Positions 35,358-46,225 of a stretch of DNA of 64,000 nt are shown piece after piece. Location of the stretch: the NCBI RefSeq assembly GCF_000301055.1, contig NZ_JH932300.1:663339-727338 (forward strand). Direction: 5' to 3'. The notes beneath the pieces are model-generated. The model ran no database searches and was not told the DNA's origin. It saw only the letters and a list, made by a program, of their open reading frames with translations. Position 1 is the first letter of the stretch. Every line of letters begins with the position of its first letter. This stretch comes from Falseniella ignava CCUG 37419 (GTDB taxonomy: Bacteria; Bacillota; Bacilli; Lactobacillales; Aerococcaceae). The position numbers were made by a program, and so were the translations under genes.

Positions 35358-36698
35358 ATGACGTTAAAAATTTTAAAGCGTTGCTTACTTTTATTGGGTG
35401 CCATGGCAATTATCGTTGGATGCGATACCTTATTATCATCTCAAAATAATAGCGACAATTCTGAATCCACCGAATCGCTCTCGGAAGTTACCTATTCTCC
35501 AGAAGAATTGAAAGAATTTCAAGATCGCGTTCAAAAAAATGCTGTCAATCGTTATAAAGATTTACAAATACCAACCGACCCTTTGCTCGTAAAACCAGAT
35601 AGTCTCCCGGCTGATTTATTATATGTTAGTCAAATCGATATCCCCTACCCAGTAGATGGAGTTAAGGGTATCTACTTAACAGAGTCAAATGTTTCCAATC
35701 CAGAATATTTTGACGAAATCATTAATTATATTGATCAAACAGAACTTAATGCTGTCGTCTTAAACTTTAAAGATGATTGGGGAAATATTTTACAATCTTT
35801 TGAGACAGATAATCCAAATATTGAGGCAAATATTACTGCTACAGTGGATTACCATAAGATTTTAGAAAAGTTAGCATCGAAACAAATATATCCAATTGCT
35901 CGTATTGTCACCTTTAAAGATTCGAGATTAGCCGAACTCAGACCGGATTTATCATTCCATGACATTTCAACCGGAGAAATTTGGTCGGACGGTGGCGGAT
36001 CTAAATTTATTAATCCATTTTTACAAGAAACATGGGACTATATTATTTCGATTGCTGAAGAAGCAGCAAAACTCGGATTTAAAGAAATTCAATTTGACTA
36101 TATTCGATTTCCAGAAGGTTTCCATGTTTTTAGTCAAGATTTGGAATATGAACTGGGAGAATATGCCGCTTATGTCAGTGAAGATCCAGAATTAGAAGGA
36201 CAAGAAAGAACTCAAGCCATTGCGGATTTTTTAGATTATGCACGTGAAAAGTTAGCGCCTTACGATGTAGAGATTAGTGCCGATGTCTTTGGTTACACTG
36301 CCGTTGCAGGAAATGCCCCAGATGTACGTGGTATTGGGCAAGACTTCAAACTGATGGCTGAACGAGTCGATGTAGTTTCATCCATGATTTATCCGTCGCA
36401 TTGGAGTGAAGGGTTCTTTGGTTTTGACTATCCAGATTTGTACCCTTATGACTTTACAAAAGCCTATATGCAAGAAGAAGCGAATGTGCTCGCAGAAGTA
36501 GTGAACCCTGTGAAAACACGCCCTTGGTTGCAAGATTTTACAGCAGATTACCTTCCTGAAGGAACCTATATGTACTACGGACCTCAAGAAGTCGAAGACC
36601 AAATTCGTGCCTTGAAAGAATTAGGAGTCCATGAATTCCTATTATGGAATGCAGCTGGAGATTACAGTCGACCGGTTAATTACGACCCACCCCTATAA
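35358..36698 (+). CDS. Lipoprotein with putative glycoside hydrolase (DUF4015/COG1306) domain
   Basis: 446 residues. The lipobox MAIIVGC (Cys about residue 22) is followed by a Ser-rich linker. From about residue 105 a TIM-barrel begins with VKGIYLTESNVSNPEYF and LNAVVLNFKDDWGNI. Further barrel markers are IQFDYIRFPEG (Asp likely catalytic), ISADVFGYTA and VVSSMIYPSHW. The family is predicted to cleave polysaccharide; the target is unknown, possibly wall glycans given surface anchoring. Confidence 0.82.
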   Translation: MTLKILKRCLLLLGAMAIIVGCDTLLSSQNNSDNSESTESLSEVTYSPEELKEFQDRVQKNAVNRYKDLQIPTDPLLVKPDSLPADLLYVSQIDIPYPVDGVKGIYLTESNVSNPEYFDEIINYIDQTELNAVVLNFKDDWGNILQSFETDNPNIEANITATVDYHKILEKLASKQIYPIARIVTFKDSRLAELRPDLSFHDISTGEIWSDGGGSKFINPFLQETWDYIISIAEEAAKLGFKEIQFDYIRFPEGFHVFSQDLEYELGEYAAYVSEDPELEGQERTQAIADFLDYAREKLAPYDVEISADVFGYTAVAGNAPDVRGIGQDFKLMAERVDVVSSMIYPSHWSEGFFGFDYPDLYPYDFTKAYMQEEANVLAEVVNPVKTRPWLQDFTADYLPEGTYMYYGPQEVEDQIRALKELGVHEFLLWNAAGDYSRPVNYDPPL

Positions 36699-36708
36699 AA
36701 TAAATTCA

Positions 36709-36758
36709 AAAGAACGTCCACTTCCATCTTCTAGATTGGAGTAGACGTTCTTTATCTT
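36709..36758. terminator. Bidirectional terminator between lipoprotein gene and addA
   Basis: AAAGAACGTC and GACGTTCTTT form the outer stem, with a further CTTCCA/TTGGAG inner stem. T-rich on the plus exit and A-rich on the other side. Confidence 0.82.
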
Positions 36759-39700
36759 TAAAATTGGTATAAATCTGTTAATGGGACTACTTCTTCAAAA
36801 TCTATTAATACTAAATAAACTTCCGTAACATCGATTGAATGAACGAGCGATAGTGCGTGTGCATATAGACTTAGTTGGAGACGATAAGTATTAGACAAAT
36901 GTTTAATTTGTTCTTTTTTACTTTGGTTAGAGTATGCCTGATAGCGATTTGTTTTATAATCCAATAAAATAACTCGTTGTTCTACAATTAGATAAGCATC
37001 AATGACCCCATGAATTAAGATTTGATCTTCTGGATGATATTTTAAGGTGTCTTCCTGATCTTTCGACGAAAGATATAATTTCGACGCCGGAATTGTCATT
37101 GAAAATGCTTGTTCCACCTTCACCTTGTCATAATGTTGAATAATGAATTGTCCTAACTCAGAAGTTAAATAAGAAATAATTTTATTTAATATTTCTAGAT
37201 CAATTAATGAAAACTTTGAATCAATCGTTTGGCTCAATAGTTGGACTTGTCGCACTAACTCTGTTGAATAGTGTGTAATCTCAATATCGCTAAAAGATTG
37301 ATAGCTCAATGATTGCATTAAATAATGAATCAATGTCCCCTTTTCCGTTGGAGTTAAAGATTGATTTTTATTCGATTGAATCAGTTTTGGTTCATTAAAA
37401 GTTCCTTGCGTATAACGAATTCCAGCTAACTCACTCTCAATTTCAGATAAATTCAAAGTCGTTGGGTTCGCAGTTAAATAATTGGCTTTATCAATTAAGG
37501 GTTCTTCAAAAAGTCGTTTTAATTCAGAGACCGATTGGTAACTAGCCGTTTTAGTACTGAGTGGAAATGAATATTGAAATAACATTGAATCCAGTAATGT
37601 ATCATCAGGTGTCTCATGTGCTGTTAACGCAAAGTTTTTCTGATAATATTGCATCAAATTATCCTGTGGAACATTATTTTCATCGACCATCTTTGAAATC
37701 AATTGATCCATTGTATAAATATGAACCGCATTCGAAGAATTTAAGGAACGATAATAGAGAGCTTGTTGCAGCCAATCTAACCAACTTGAAGCTTTAAGCC
37801 GATGCATTAAGGGGATGGTTTTTGATTGATCATCAAGATCTAATAAAAGCTGCTGCATTTCTTCCCATTTATTTTGACTTGCAATGGTTCCAACGATATA
37901 TATCTTTTGTTCCGCTCGGGTCAAAGCGACATAAAGCTTCCGCATTTCTTCAGATTTTAATTGACGTTCCCTAATTTTTTTAATTGCTTCTTTATGAATA
38001 GTTGGATACTTTAAATGATGCTCGTTGTCGATATAGTCTATCCCAATGCCGTGTTCCTTGGAAAGCACCATCGTCTCACGCAATTCCTTGAGATTCATTT
38101 TTTGACCTGTATTCATTAAAAAGACAATCGGAAACTCCAACCCTTTACTTGCATGAACGGTCATCATACGAACATAATTTTGACCATGATCTAATAAGAT
38201 AGGTTCTTGAAGATCCTTATCTCGATCAATCACTTTCTCAATATACCGAATGAATCCAAAGATACCACGAAAATGATGTGATTCAAAATCTGAAGCTCGT
38301 TGATATAATCCGTGTAGATTAGACGTGCGCTGCAGACCATTGCTTAATCCAGCGTTATAACTGAGAAAATCTGTTTCCATATATATTTGCCAAATTAATT
38401 CAGACAAAGAAATCTCATCGGATAAACGTTGCCAATGTCTCAATTGACTTAAGAATCGTTGTAATTTGGCTTGCAGAGCTTGATCAATCGTGGTCGTATC
38501 TTCTGCATTCGCATACGCAAGGACTGCTTGAAAATAACTTGTTGTTTGACTATAAATTCGAATCAAACTTAATTGTTCATCGGATAAACCGACAAAATAA
38601 GAGCGTAAAATTGCGACCAGCGGAATATCTTGATGCGGATTATCAATAATCTTAAGTAAAGCTAACATCAGTTGGATTTCTTGACGTTGGAAATAACTTT
38701 CAATTTTTTGAGATAACAAAGGAATCTCATATTGATCAAAAATACGCTGAAGTGTCAAGAAAGAATTTTTTGTGGATGACAATATGACAATGTCATTGTA
38801 CTCAATCTTACGGTAAAATCCGCCATTAGATTTATCATAAATTTGCTGATTTGAATCAATTAAATAGCGAATTTTTTGAGCAATTAGATGGGCTTCTGCT
38901 TCTCGACTGGTGTCGAATTCCCGTTCTAAATCTTCATTTGACTCCATCATAGTGTCTTTATTAAAGAGTAAAAATTCAGCATTATAATCGGAATCAGCTT
39001 GTTGCTCAATAAAATAAGGAAAGCCCGTCTTGAGTGATTCTGCTTCAGCATATATCATCTCGCCAAGATTTTTATCCATGATTCGTTCAAAAACGTCATT
39101 CGTATACCCCAAAACATTATCCCTTGAACGATAATTTGTATCTAAAATAATCAATTGTTGATCTGTGGATGTTTGATAGCGTTCGTATTTTGAAAGAAAA
39201 AGACTTGGATCGGCCATGCGGAATCCATAGATTGATTGTTTCACATCCCCTACCATGAAAAGATTACCCGTTGATTTCGTTTCATGTGATAAATAATGTA
39301 AGATTAATCCTTGTAATTCGTTAATATCTTGATATTCATCGACCATTACTTCTTTAAATTGATTTTGATAGAAATGAGCTGCAATGCTCGGCTGACGTTC
39401 TCTTGTCTTCGGATCCATTGGTGCTAATAATTGCAGCGTAATATGTTCTAAATCATTATAGTCGATCAATTTATTTTGACGTTTTAAGCGTTGAAACTGA
39501 TAGTAGAATCCGATGGCTAAATGAGATAACGAATTGACAATGACTTGACTTCCCTCTAGATGTGTTTGCATCTGTGAGTAGGAGTAAGGGAAAAAATTTG
39601 TTAATTCTTTAATTCGTTGGACTGCTTGATCACGATATTTTTTAGCGAGTTGAATAATTTCTTTGTCTTCATCATCACGCCGGTAACTCGCCCAACGTTT

Positions 39701-40570
39701 CCATGAATGTTGATGAATAAGATTGATGGCTTCTTCATATTGGTTATTTTCAAAATATTGTATCAATGATTCTGCAATATGTGCATCTTCTTGAATAAAC
39801 GTCGCATACTTTTCAAGGGTAGCTTCACTTAACGATTCTGTCAATTGCAGTGCGAGTTGCCATTGATGTTTTGCCTCTTTGATTAGTTGCATCGAATATT
39901 CAATAAGACTTCTTTGATAGAATGGGGTTGAAAAATCTAGCAAGAAATGATCTGGATGACTTATATTTTCCATCCAGCCGAGTGGATCAGGATTACTTCG
40001 AGCGAACTCACAGAGTTGATTGATCATTTGATACAGACGATCATCATTACGTCCTTTGCTAAATGACCTTAGGAGTGTTAAATATTCATCTGAACTCACT
40101 TTAATCGAAGGTGAATCATCGATAATTAATTCAAGTAATGCCTCCCAGGCTTCTTCTTTTAACAATTCAATTTGGGTTGCGTCTGTGAGTAACGTAAATT
40201 CTGGATCAATATCATCTAGATAGAAAAATTGTTGTATTACCGTCAAACAAAATGAATGTAACGTACGAATATGTGCTTCAGGTAAAATACTCAGTTGTCT
40301 CATTAAATTACGTTTGAGTTCCGGATCTTTTGAATGATTAATTTGTTGTTTTAAGGCCATTTCTAGCCGTTCTTTCATCTCATTCGCTGCCATCTCAGTA
40401 AAAGTGACCACTAATAGTTGATCCAAACTCGCATAATCAGAGAGTACGTGACGAATGATTCGTTCAATTAAAACGGTTGTTTTACCTGAGCCGGCTGATG
40501 CGGATACTAGAATATTTGACCCCTTCGCTTCAATTGCTGCTAATTGTTGTTGATTAAATTGACGGCTCAT
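36758..40570 (-). CDS. addA: AddA (RexA) helicase-nuclease subunit
   Basis: 1270 residues. UvrD-type helicase with Walker A SASAGSGKTT (Lys30), motif II VDEYQDIN, and a C-terminal RecB-type nuclease with ILLDYKTNR. With AddB it resects double-strand breaks and loads RecA, stopping at Chi-like sites. It overlaps addB by four bases, so the pair is translationally coupled. Length is normal for Firmicutes. Confidence 0.96.
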   Translation of the reverse strand: MSRQFNQQQLAAIEAKGSNILVSASAGSGKTTVLIERIIRHVLSDYASLDQLLVVTFTEMAANEMKERLEMALKQQINHSKDPELKRNLMRQLSILPEAHIRTLHSFCLTVIQQFFYLDDIDPEFTLLTDATQIELLKEEAWEALLELIIDDSPSIKVSSDEYLTLLRSFSKGRNDDRLYQMINQLCEFARSNPDPLGWMENISHPDHFLLDFSTPFYQRSLIEYSMQLIKEAKHQWQLALQLTESLSEATLEKYATFIQEDAHIAESLIQYFENNQYEEAINLIHQHSWKRWASYRRDDEDKEIIQLAKKYRDQAVQRIKELTNFFPYSYSQMQTHLEGSQVIVNSLSHLAIGFYYQFQRLKRQNKLIDYNDLEHITLQLLAPMDPKTRERQPSIAAHFYQNQFKEVMVDEYQDINELQGLILHYLSHETKSTGNLFMVGDVKQSIYGFRMADPSLFLSKYERYQTSTDQQLIILDTNYRSRDNVLGYTNDVFERIMDKNLGEMIYAEAESLKTGFPYFIEQQADSDYNAEFLLFNKDTMMESNEDLEREFDTSREAEAHLIAQKIRYLIDSNQQIYDKSNGGFYRKIEYNDIVILSSTKNSFLTLQRIFDQYEIPLLSQKIESYFQRQEIQLMLALLKIIDNPHQDIPLVAILRSYFVGLSDEQLSLIRIYSQTTSYFQAVLAYANAEDTTTIDQALQAKLQRFLSQLRHWQRLSDEISLSELIWQIYMETDFLSYNAGLSNGLQRTSNLHGLYQRASDFESHHFRGIFGFIRYIEKVIDRDKDLQEPILLDHGQNYVRMMTVHASKGLEFPIVFLMNTGQKMNLKELRETMVLSKEHGIGIDYIDNEHHLKYPTIHKEAIKKIRERQLKSEEMRKLYVALTRAEQKIYIVGTIASQNKWEEMQQLLLDLDDQSKTIPLMHRLKASSWLDWLQQALYYRSLNSSNAVHIYTMDQLISKMVDENNVPQDNLMQYYQKNFALTAHETPDDTLLDSMLFQYSFPLSTKTASYQSVSELKRLFEEPLIDKANYLTANPTTLNLSEIESELAGIRYTQGTFNEPKLIQSNKNQSLTPTEKGTLIHYLMQSLSYQSFSDIEITHYSTELVRQVQLLSQTIDSKFSLIDLEILNKIISYLTSELGQFIIQHYDKVKVEQAFSMTIPASKLYLSSKDQEDTLKYHPEDQILIHGVIDAYLIVEQRVILLDYKTNRYQAYSNQSKKEQIKHLSNTYRLQLSLYAHALSLVHSIDVTEVYLVLIDFEEVVPLTDLYQF

Positions 40571-43500
40571 TCGCTCACCTCCTCTTGTTGAGATTGTAAT
40601 ATTTGTTCAATTTTCTGAATGATATCTTTTTTCCGTAATTGTTTGTGACGGTACAGATGGTAATGTTCAGTGGCGTCAAAACCAGTAATTGTTCTAAATC
40701 CAGGTTGTAATGAGGTCGTAAAGCGTTCATCACGATATGGAGTGAGTGCAATATTTCCTGATTGAATTTGGTTTGCAGCTTCAACAAATAAATAATCAAC
40801 ATAGTTCGACAGCAACTGAAAGTCAGTTTCATTAAAACGATTTGAGTAGGCATCATATGAACCATCTTTCTTTAATTTAACAGGATAAATTAAACTTGCT
40901 GTCTGTGGCTCTAAAGTTGAGTCGATTTGTTGCATCTTCACTTCTGGTAGCGTAATAAAACCACGATATGTATAATCCGCTAAACTTTGCTCTTTTTCAT
41001 CTTTTACGTCATGTGTTGCTAACTCATTTATATGGGTAATCGGTTGATAGAAAGCACCTAACGGGAAAGCGTTCGGATAATTTTGGTGAATCACTTTTAA
41101 ATACGTTAAGATTTGCATATCTAATCCGTAAAATAGCTCAACTAAGTTAAATTCTTTTTGTGACGATTTATAATCGACAACTTGATAATAAGTATCCTCC
41201 CCTAATTGAAGACGGTCAATTCGGTCAATCTTTCCTGTCACTTGCAGTGTCCGTTGAGAATCAAGTTGATAGTACAGCCCTCTAAGAGGTAGTATTGGAT
41301 TCAAGCCAAAAATTGCTTCTGTCAGGACTGGTTCTAATTGGGTTATTTGAACTTTTTTGATTAAATTGTTCAACACTTGACGCATCTCCTGGTTCATCAA
41401 TTGATGAATAAATTTCATACGTGCCGAACTATGTAAAATTTGAAATTTGAAATGATGACTTAATTGATTTTCAATCAAGTGAATGATATCCAACAGCGCC
41501 GCGTCATCTAAGGTCAATAGCGACCGTTGATAGTGATTTGTTGCCTGTTGGGTCACTTGATCTAAATATTCGTGGAAGAAGTCTCCCGTTCGAGCTGGAT
41601 CTAATTCAAACTCAATGCGTTCTTTTAATTTCAATCCATAAAGTAGAAAGTGCGAATAAGCATCTCGATAATATTCTTCAATTTTCGAGACAGATAATGA
41701 AAGTTGATCTCCATATAATTGACGAGCCGTTTCAGGATTAATTGACACGGGTTGGATAAAATCTTCAACTGATCTTTTCACCAAATTATCGATTCGTCCA
41801 GCATCAGGAATGCTATGTTGCAATTCATATTCTTTCATACTTGCAATTAATTTACGCAAAGGTGGTAAATAATTAACCGATTGTTGCCAATAGAACCGAT
41901 TTAAATACATCACTTTACTTCGTTCAATAGAATAACGCCCATATGAACTTGGATGGGGTTGAGTCAATTCTTCAGTCGGATCTACTTTAAAATGATAAGT
42001 AGGCAATTCAACCCAATTTAACAATTCTTGTATATATGGACTTCGTTCGACCGTTTGGTCCTCGACGACTTGAGCATAGCTTAAATATAATCGTTCGGTA
42101 CTAGCTAAAAGTAATTTATAAAATAAAAATGATTCTGCTTGATACTGAACAGCTGGTGTATGTTGAATGGATTGATGCGGCATTAAATCCATAGAAAGTA
42201 GTAACTCACGTTCTTGTCGAGTCATTAATGAGTCCTCTTGAATGGATTGTGGTAAGGTTTGATGGCTCATTCCAATAACAAATGTGATTTTGGTTGGCTG
42301 AGTACGTGGACTAATCATACTTGAAATCATCACTTGATCCATTGTCGGTGGAATAATGAGGAAACTCGCTTCATTCATTCCAGCCAATAAAATTTGGACA
42401 AATGTTTCATAACTTTCAGTTTGGTTTTGATAAATTAAACAAAATTCATCGAGTAAATCAATCATTGTATTCCACACTTGTTCTTCTTCCATTGACTGTT
42501 CAATTCGGCCCTGTTGGATTAAATAATCTCTTTCAAAAATTAACTGTTCTTTTAGTTTCAGATGCTCCATCACTTGATAGACCCATTTTGCGAAAGATTC
42601 GCCAGTTAATTCTGCGGGACGTTTTAGTATTTGCGAGAGTTGATGGAGCCAGTTACGCCAAGGTTGTACCATCTCTTCAATCGTTTGCTCCGTTTTCTCG
42701 CCTTTCGCATTATAGTAAGGTAAAGATTCATTACTATAATGCCATGGATAGTCGATTTGGTATAATCGGTAACCAAACAACCCATTTTCAATTAAAATAT
42801 TTTCTAATTGATTGACTTGATGTTGTTTTTCAATCCTTAATTCTTCTGGACTTATCTGATCATTTTGCAAGAATGATGGTAAAATAAAACTTGAATTTAA
42901 AACGGCCATAATTGAGGTATAATTCCATTGTTGAATGGATAAGTTTAATAGTCCCTCTAATAATAATACAAAGGGATGGTGTTGCATTTCTTGTGTATTA
43001 TCAATAAAACAAGGAATATTATTCATTTTAAAATAAGGTTCGATTAAGGAACCATAGCAATCAAAATTTCTTGTTAATACTCGTATATCACGGTAACGAT
43101 ATTTTTTTTGACTAACTAAATAATGAATTTGATTGACCACATGCTTCATTTCCGTTTGGATTGTATCGTTATGCCATAATTCAATGTGTTCGGATTGCAC
43201 TAAACTCAATTTTTCAACCGGTTTAAATTCATTCAAGGCTTGATAAGTTTTTGCAACGGCCAAAATATCTGAATGATATGGATAAGTTGGACCATTGATT
43301 TGCCAATCATTCAATTGTTTCAGTCCATTAACGTTACACAGACGTTTTAGTTGAAAATAGGTATTTTTTGCAACTTGTTCAAATGAATAATGAGATGTAT
43401 TTAAAAGATGATCCGAATCAATCGGTAATTGAATCCATACTGTATGTGCTACACGGATTAATTGATTTATAATATAAAGCTGTTCCCCCGTAAAATACTC

Positions 43501-44148
43501 ATAATGATCGATTGCAATGTATAAGTTCTCTTGCGGTAGTAAATTTTCTAAATAATCGATCAATTCAAAGTAATCATTACGGTAGTTAATATTTAATTGA
43601 TTAAGTTTATCAATATAAGTCGTATAAATTGTGTTAATTTCATTTAATCTTTGGCTGGATTGATATTGGTTGAGCGTTCCGATTTCTTCCTCATCTATTG
43701 CCTCAATCAATTGTTCGAGTGTTACTTGATCAATATTTCCTTGAATAAACTCCTCGAATTGGTTATAAAGCTTATCTATAAAACCTTGATAAGTGATTTG
43801 ACTGCGGTATGTAACAAGTTGAGATTTTAATTCGCTCAAAATACTTCTTAAAATCATCTTTTTACCTATACTAGATATAGAAGGAGCCTCATTATGATAA
43901 TGAGGCATCATAAACCAGCTAATTCGCGAAAAACTGGCAACTTGTATATTTAGCATCGCGGCTTGATTTCCACCTTGAATTTGCTTTAATTGATCCAGCA
44001 TCGTTGTTTCCATATCAAATTTAATATGATCTGGAATAATATAGTAAATCTCAGCAGATGGATTGTGGGTAAAAATTTGATGCAAATGGTTGATCATCAC
44101 AGCTTTTTTATTAATAGCGTGATCCCCTGTAATAATTTGAAGTGCCAT
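40567..44148 (-). CDS. addB: AddB (RexB) helicase-nuclease subunit without visible Fe-S cysteines
   Basis: 1193 residues. The C-terminal nuclease keeps GKIDRIDRLQ and QVVDYKSSQ. The N-terminal P-loop is degenerate (ITGDHAINKKAV, no GSGKT), as in RexB-type proteins. Bacillus AddB holds a [4Fe-4S] staple formed by one Cys before the nuclease and three near the end. Here the equivalent first site reads EYYRDAYSHF, and no cysteine occurs at all in the last third. The inactive helicase part is thought to scan for Chi. Confidence 0.94.
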   Translation of the reverse strand: MALQIITGDHAINKKAVMINHLHQIFTHNPSAEIYYIIPDHIKFDMETTMLDQLKQIQGGNQAAMLNIQVASFSRISWFMMPHYHNEAPSISSIGKKMILRSILSELKSQLVTYRSQITYQGFIDKLYNQFEEFIQGNIDQVTLEQLIEAIDEEEIGTLNQYQSSQRLNEINTIYTTYIDKLNQLNINYRNDYFELIDYLENLLPQENLYIAIDHYEYFTGEQLYIINQLIRVAHTVWIQLPIDSDHLLNTSHYSFEQVAKNTYFQLKRLCNVNGLKQLNDWQINGPTYPYHSDILAVAKTYQALNEFKPVEKLSLVQSEHIELWHNDTIQTEMKHVVNQIHYLVSQKKYRYRDIRVLTRNFDCYGSLIEPYFKMNNIPCFIDNTQEMQHHPFVLLLEGLLNLSIQQWNYTSIMAVLNSSFILPSFLQNDQISPEELRIEKQHQVNQLENILIENGLFGYRLYQIDYPWHYSNESLPYYNAKGEKTEQTIEEMVQPWRNWLHQLSQILKRPAELTGESFAKWVYQVMEHLKLKEQLIFERDYLIQQGRIEQSMEEEQVWNTMIDLLDEFCLIYQNQTESYETFVQILLAGMNEASFLIIPPTMDQVMISSMISPRTQPTKITFVIGMSHQTLPQSIQEDSLMTRQERELLLSMDLMPHQSIQHTPAVQYQAESFLFYKLLLASTERLYLSYAQVVEDQTVERSPYIQELLNWVELPTYHFKVDPTEELTQPHPSSYGRYSIERSKVMYLNRFYWQQSVNYLPPLRKLIASMKEYELQHSIPDAGRIDNLVKRSVEDFIQPVSINPETARQLYGDQLSLSVSKIEEYYRDAYSHFLLYGLKLKERIEFELDPARTGDFFHEYLDQVTQQATNHYQRSLLTLDDAALLDIIHLIENQLSHHFKFQILHSSARMKFIHQLMNQEMRQVLNNLIKKVQITQLEPVLTEAIFGLNPILPLRGLYYQLDSQRTLQVTGKIDRIDRLQLGEDTYYQVVDYKSSQKEFNLVELFYGLDMQILTYLKVIHQNYPNAFPLGAFYQPITHINELATHDVKDEKEQSLADYTYRGFITLPEVKMQQIDSTLEPQTASLIYPVKLKKDGSYDAYSNRFNETDFQLLSNYVDYLFVEAANQIQSGNIALTPYRDERFTTSLQPGFRTITGFDATEHYHLYRHKQLRKKDIIQKIEQILQSQQEEVSE

Positions 44149-44169
44149 CTTTCGCTCCTTCTATAGCTT

Positions 44170-45420
44170 TTAAGCTTTGGCGTTTAACTCAATGATATTT
44201 AAAATTGTTTCTGTGGCTTTCACCATTACTTCAACGGCTACATACTCATAGCGTCCATGCATATTTTCGCCGCCCGCAAAAATGTTTGGCGTTGGAATCC
44301 CCATAAAGCTAATTTTTGAGCCATCGGTACCACCTCGAATTGGTTTAATATCTGGGGTGATATTGGCTTTTTCCATGGCTGCTTTCGCTAAATTTACCGG
44401 TGTCATATCTTTTTCGATGACTTCTGCCATATTATAGTATTGGTCAAATAAATTTAACGCAATCGGTTGTGTTGAATATTGACCATTAATTGAATCTACT
44501 AGTTGTTTGACATGTTCTTTACGCGCCTCAAATGATGTTCGATCAAAGTCACGAATAATTAACTTAACTTGCGCTTCATCTACAGAACCTTCGAGTAACA
44601 ACACATGATAAAATCCTTCACGATCACTTGTATATTCAGGAACCTCTTCTTGTGGTAAGCCATTAATAAATTCATTTGCAATCGTAATCGCATTGATCAT
44701 TTTTCCTTTGGCAGTACCTGGATGGATGTTTCGACCTGTTATTGTTAATTCCGCTTGAGCAGCGTTAAAGCTTTCATATTGCAGTTCTCCGAGTGGACCC
44801 CCATCCATTGTATAGGCAAAATCTGCACCAAATCCTTCTGCATCAAAATGATCAGCGCCTCGTCCTATTTCCTCATCTGGACCAAAAGCAACTCGAACTT
44901 TTCCATGCGAAATTTCAGGATGTTGAATGAAATACTCCATTGCGGTCATAATTTCAGCAATTCCTGATTTATCATCTGCACCTAGTAAGGTAGTTCCATC
45001 TGTTGTAATCAATGTTTGCCCCAGATAATTTTTCAAACTTGGGAAGTCTTCTGGTGTCATAACAATATTTTCTGCTTCATTTAAAACAACCGTTGATCCG
45101 TCGTAGTTTTCATGAATTAGCGGTGTAACATTTTCTGAATTAAAATCAGCTGTATCAACATGGGCAATAAAACCAATCGTTGGAACGTCGTGTTCAACAT
45201 TTGATGGTAACGTTGCTGTGACAAAAGCATTCTCTGGATTCAATTCGACTTCTGACATCCCGATTTCTTTCAATTCTTCTACTAATAGATTCAATAAATC
45301 GAATTGAATCTCCGTGGAAGGAATCGTTGGCGAGCTTTCATCGGAACGAGTATTAATCTTAGCGTAACGAATTAGTCTCTCTTGAGTTTTGGCAAATAAA
45401 TCCATAATAAAATTAGACAT
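44170..45420 (-). CDS. pepT: Tripeptidase T
   Basis: 416 residues from ATG 45420; an ATG at 45405 (411 residues) is also possible since AAAGG directly abuts the first. M20 metallopeptidase with zinc ligands visible in [35 protein letters not shown] and [11 protein letters not shown]. It releases the N-terminal residue from tripeptides in the cytoplasm, serving peptide nutrition, which fits a cell with a large extracellular protease. Confidence 0.95.
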   Translation of the reverse strand: MSNFIMDLFAKTQERLIRYAKINTRSDESSPTIPSTEIQFDLLNLLVEELKEIGMSEVELNPENAFVTATLPSNVEHDVPTIGFIAHVDTADFNSENVTPLIHENYDGSTVVLNEAENIVMTPEDFPSLKNYLGQTLITTDGTTLLGADDKSGIAEIMTAMEYFIQHPEISHGKVRVAFGPDEEIGRGADHFDAEGFGADFAYTMDGGPLGELQYESFNAAQAELTITGRNIHPGTAKGKMINAITIANEFINGLPQEEVPEYTSDREGFYHVLLLEGSVDEAQVKLIIRDFDRTSFEARKEHVKQLVDSINGQYSTQPIALNLFDQYYNMAEVIEKDMTPVNLAKAAMEKANITPDIKPIRGGTDGSKISFMGIPTPNIFAGGENMHGRYEYVAVEVMVKATETILNIIELNAKA

Positions 45421-46225
45421 CCTTTCTGATTATAAGTTGACGAGGGTCCCGATTTGTTTGACTCTCTATTATTGTAACATGTTCAGGAACAAGATGATGG
45501 AGTATTTGAGCCATTTCTTTAATAAAACACTGTTCAATAAAATGACCTGCATCAATCGTTGTAATCGGTAGTGTTGAAGCTTCTAATACTTTATGATAAG
45601 TCACATCTCCTGTAATAAATGCATCCGCACCACATTTTATTGCAGCTTCAATTGATTCATAAGCAGAGCCACCTACGATTGCAATGCGGTGATATAAATC
45701 GGTAGACGGATTTACAACTTGTAAGTAAGGTGCGCCAAGTTGTTTTAAAATATGTTGATATAATTCATTATGGGATAATGCTTCTGGAAGGTCTCCTACC
45801 CTTCCTAGTTCTGGAGTCATTTCTGTATTGAGAGGTTGATTAGCTAAGTCTCTTACATTGATTAATCCTAGTCGGTTCGCTAACCAGTCATTCATTCCAT
45901 TTTGCTGACGATCTACATTCGTATGCATTGCATAAACATTGATACGATTTGATAAAAGCGTCCGATACAATTCGATATTCATTTGTCCATCGTCTAAACG
46001 TTTAATCGATGAAAAAATCAATGGATGATGTGCTACAATCGTATCGACATTTTGCGAGATAGCCTCTTCAACGACTGATTCAGTGACATCCAAGGTAGTC
46101 ATAATTCTAGAAACAGTTGAATTTAAATTTCCAAAATGTAAGCCAACAGGATCCCATTCCTCTGCTAAGTCTAAAGGATAAATGGCTTCAATTTGATGAA
46201 TAAAATTTGATAATAAAAATTCCAT
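45413..46225 (-). CDS. Nif3-like dinuclear metal-centre protein (YqfO family, short form)
   Basis: 270 residues, the short form lacking the inserted PII-like domain found in the 370-residue Bacillus YqfO. Metal-binding motifs [16 protein letters not shown] and DAGHFIEQ are intact. Conserved partner of trmK, which it overlaps by one base here. Reported roles vary (GTP cyclohydrolase-like activity has been suggested), so function is open. Confidence 0.88.
   Translation of the reverse strand: MEFLLSNFIHQIEAIYPLDLAEEWDPVGLHFGNLNSTVSRIMTTLDVTESVVEEAISQNVDTIVAHHPLIFSSIKRLDDGQMNIELYRTLLSNRINVYAMHTNVDRQQNGMNDWLANRLGLINVRDLANQPLNTEMTPELGRVGDLPEALSHNELYQHILKQLGAPYLQVVNPSTDLYHRIAIVGGSAYESIEAAIKCGADAFITGDVTYHKVLEASTLPITTIDAGHFIEQCFIKEMAQILHHLVPEHVTIIESQTNRDPRQLIIRKDV

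Noticed and set aside
40575-40865. 96-residue minus-strand ORF inside addB
   Set aside because: Alternate frame of the addB 3' end; addB continues intact through it.
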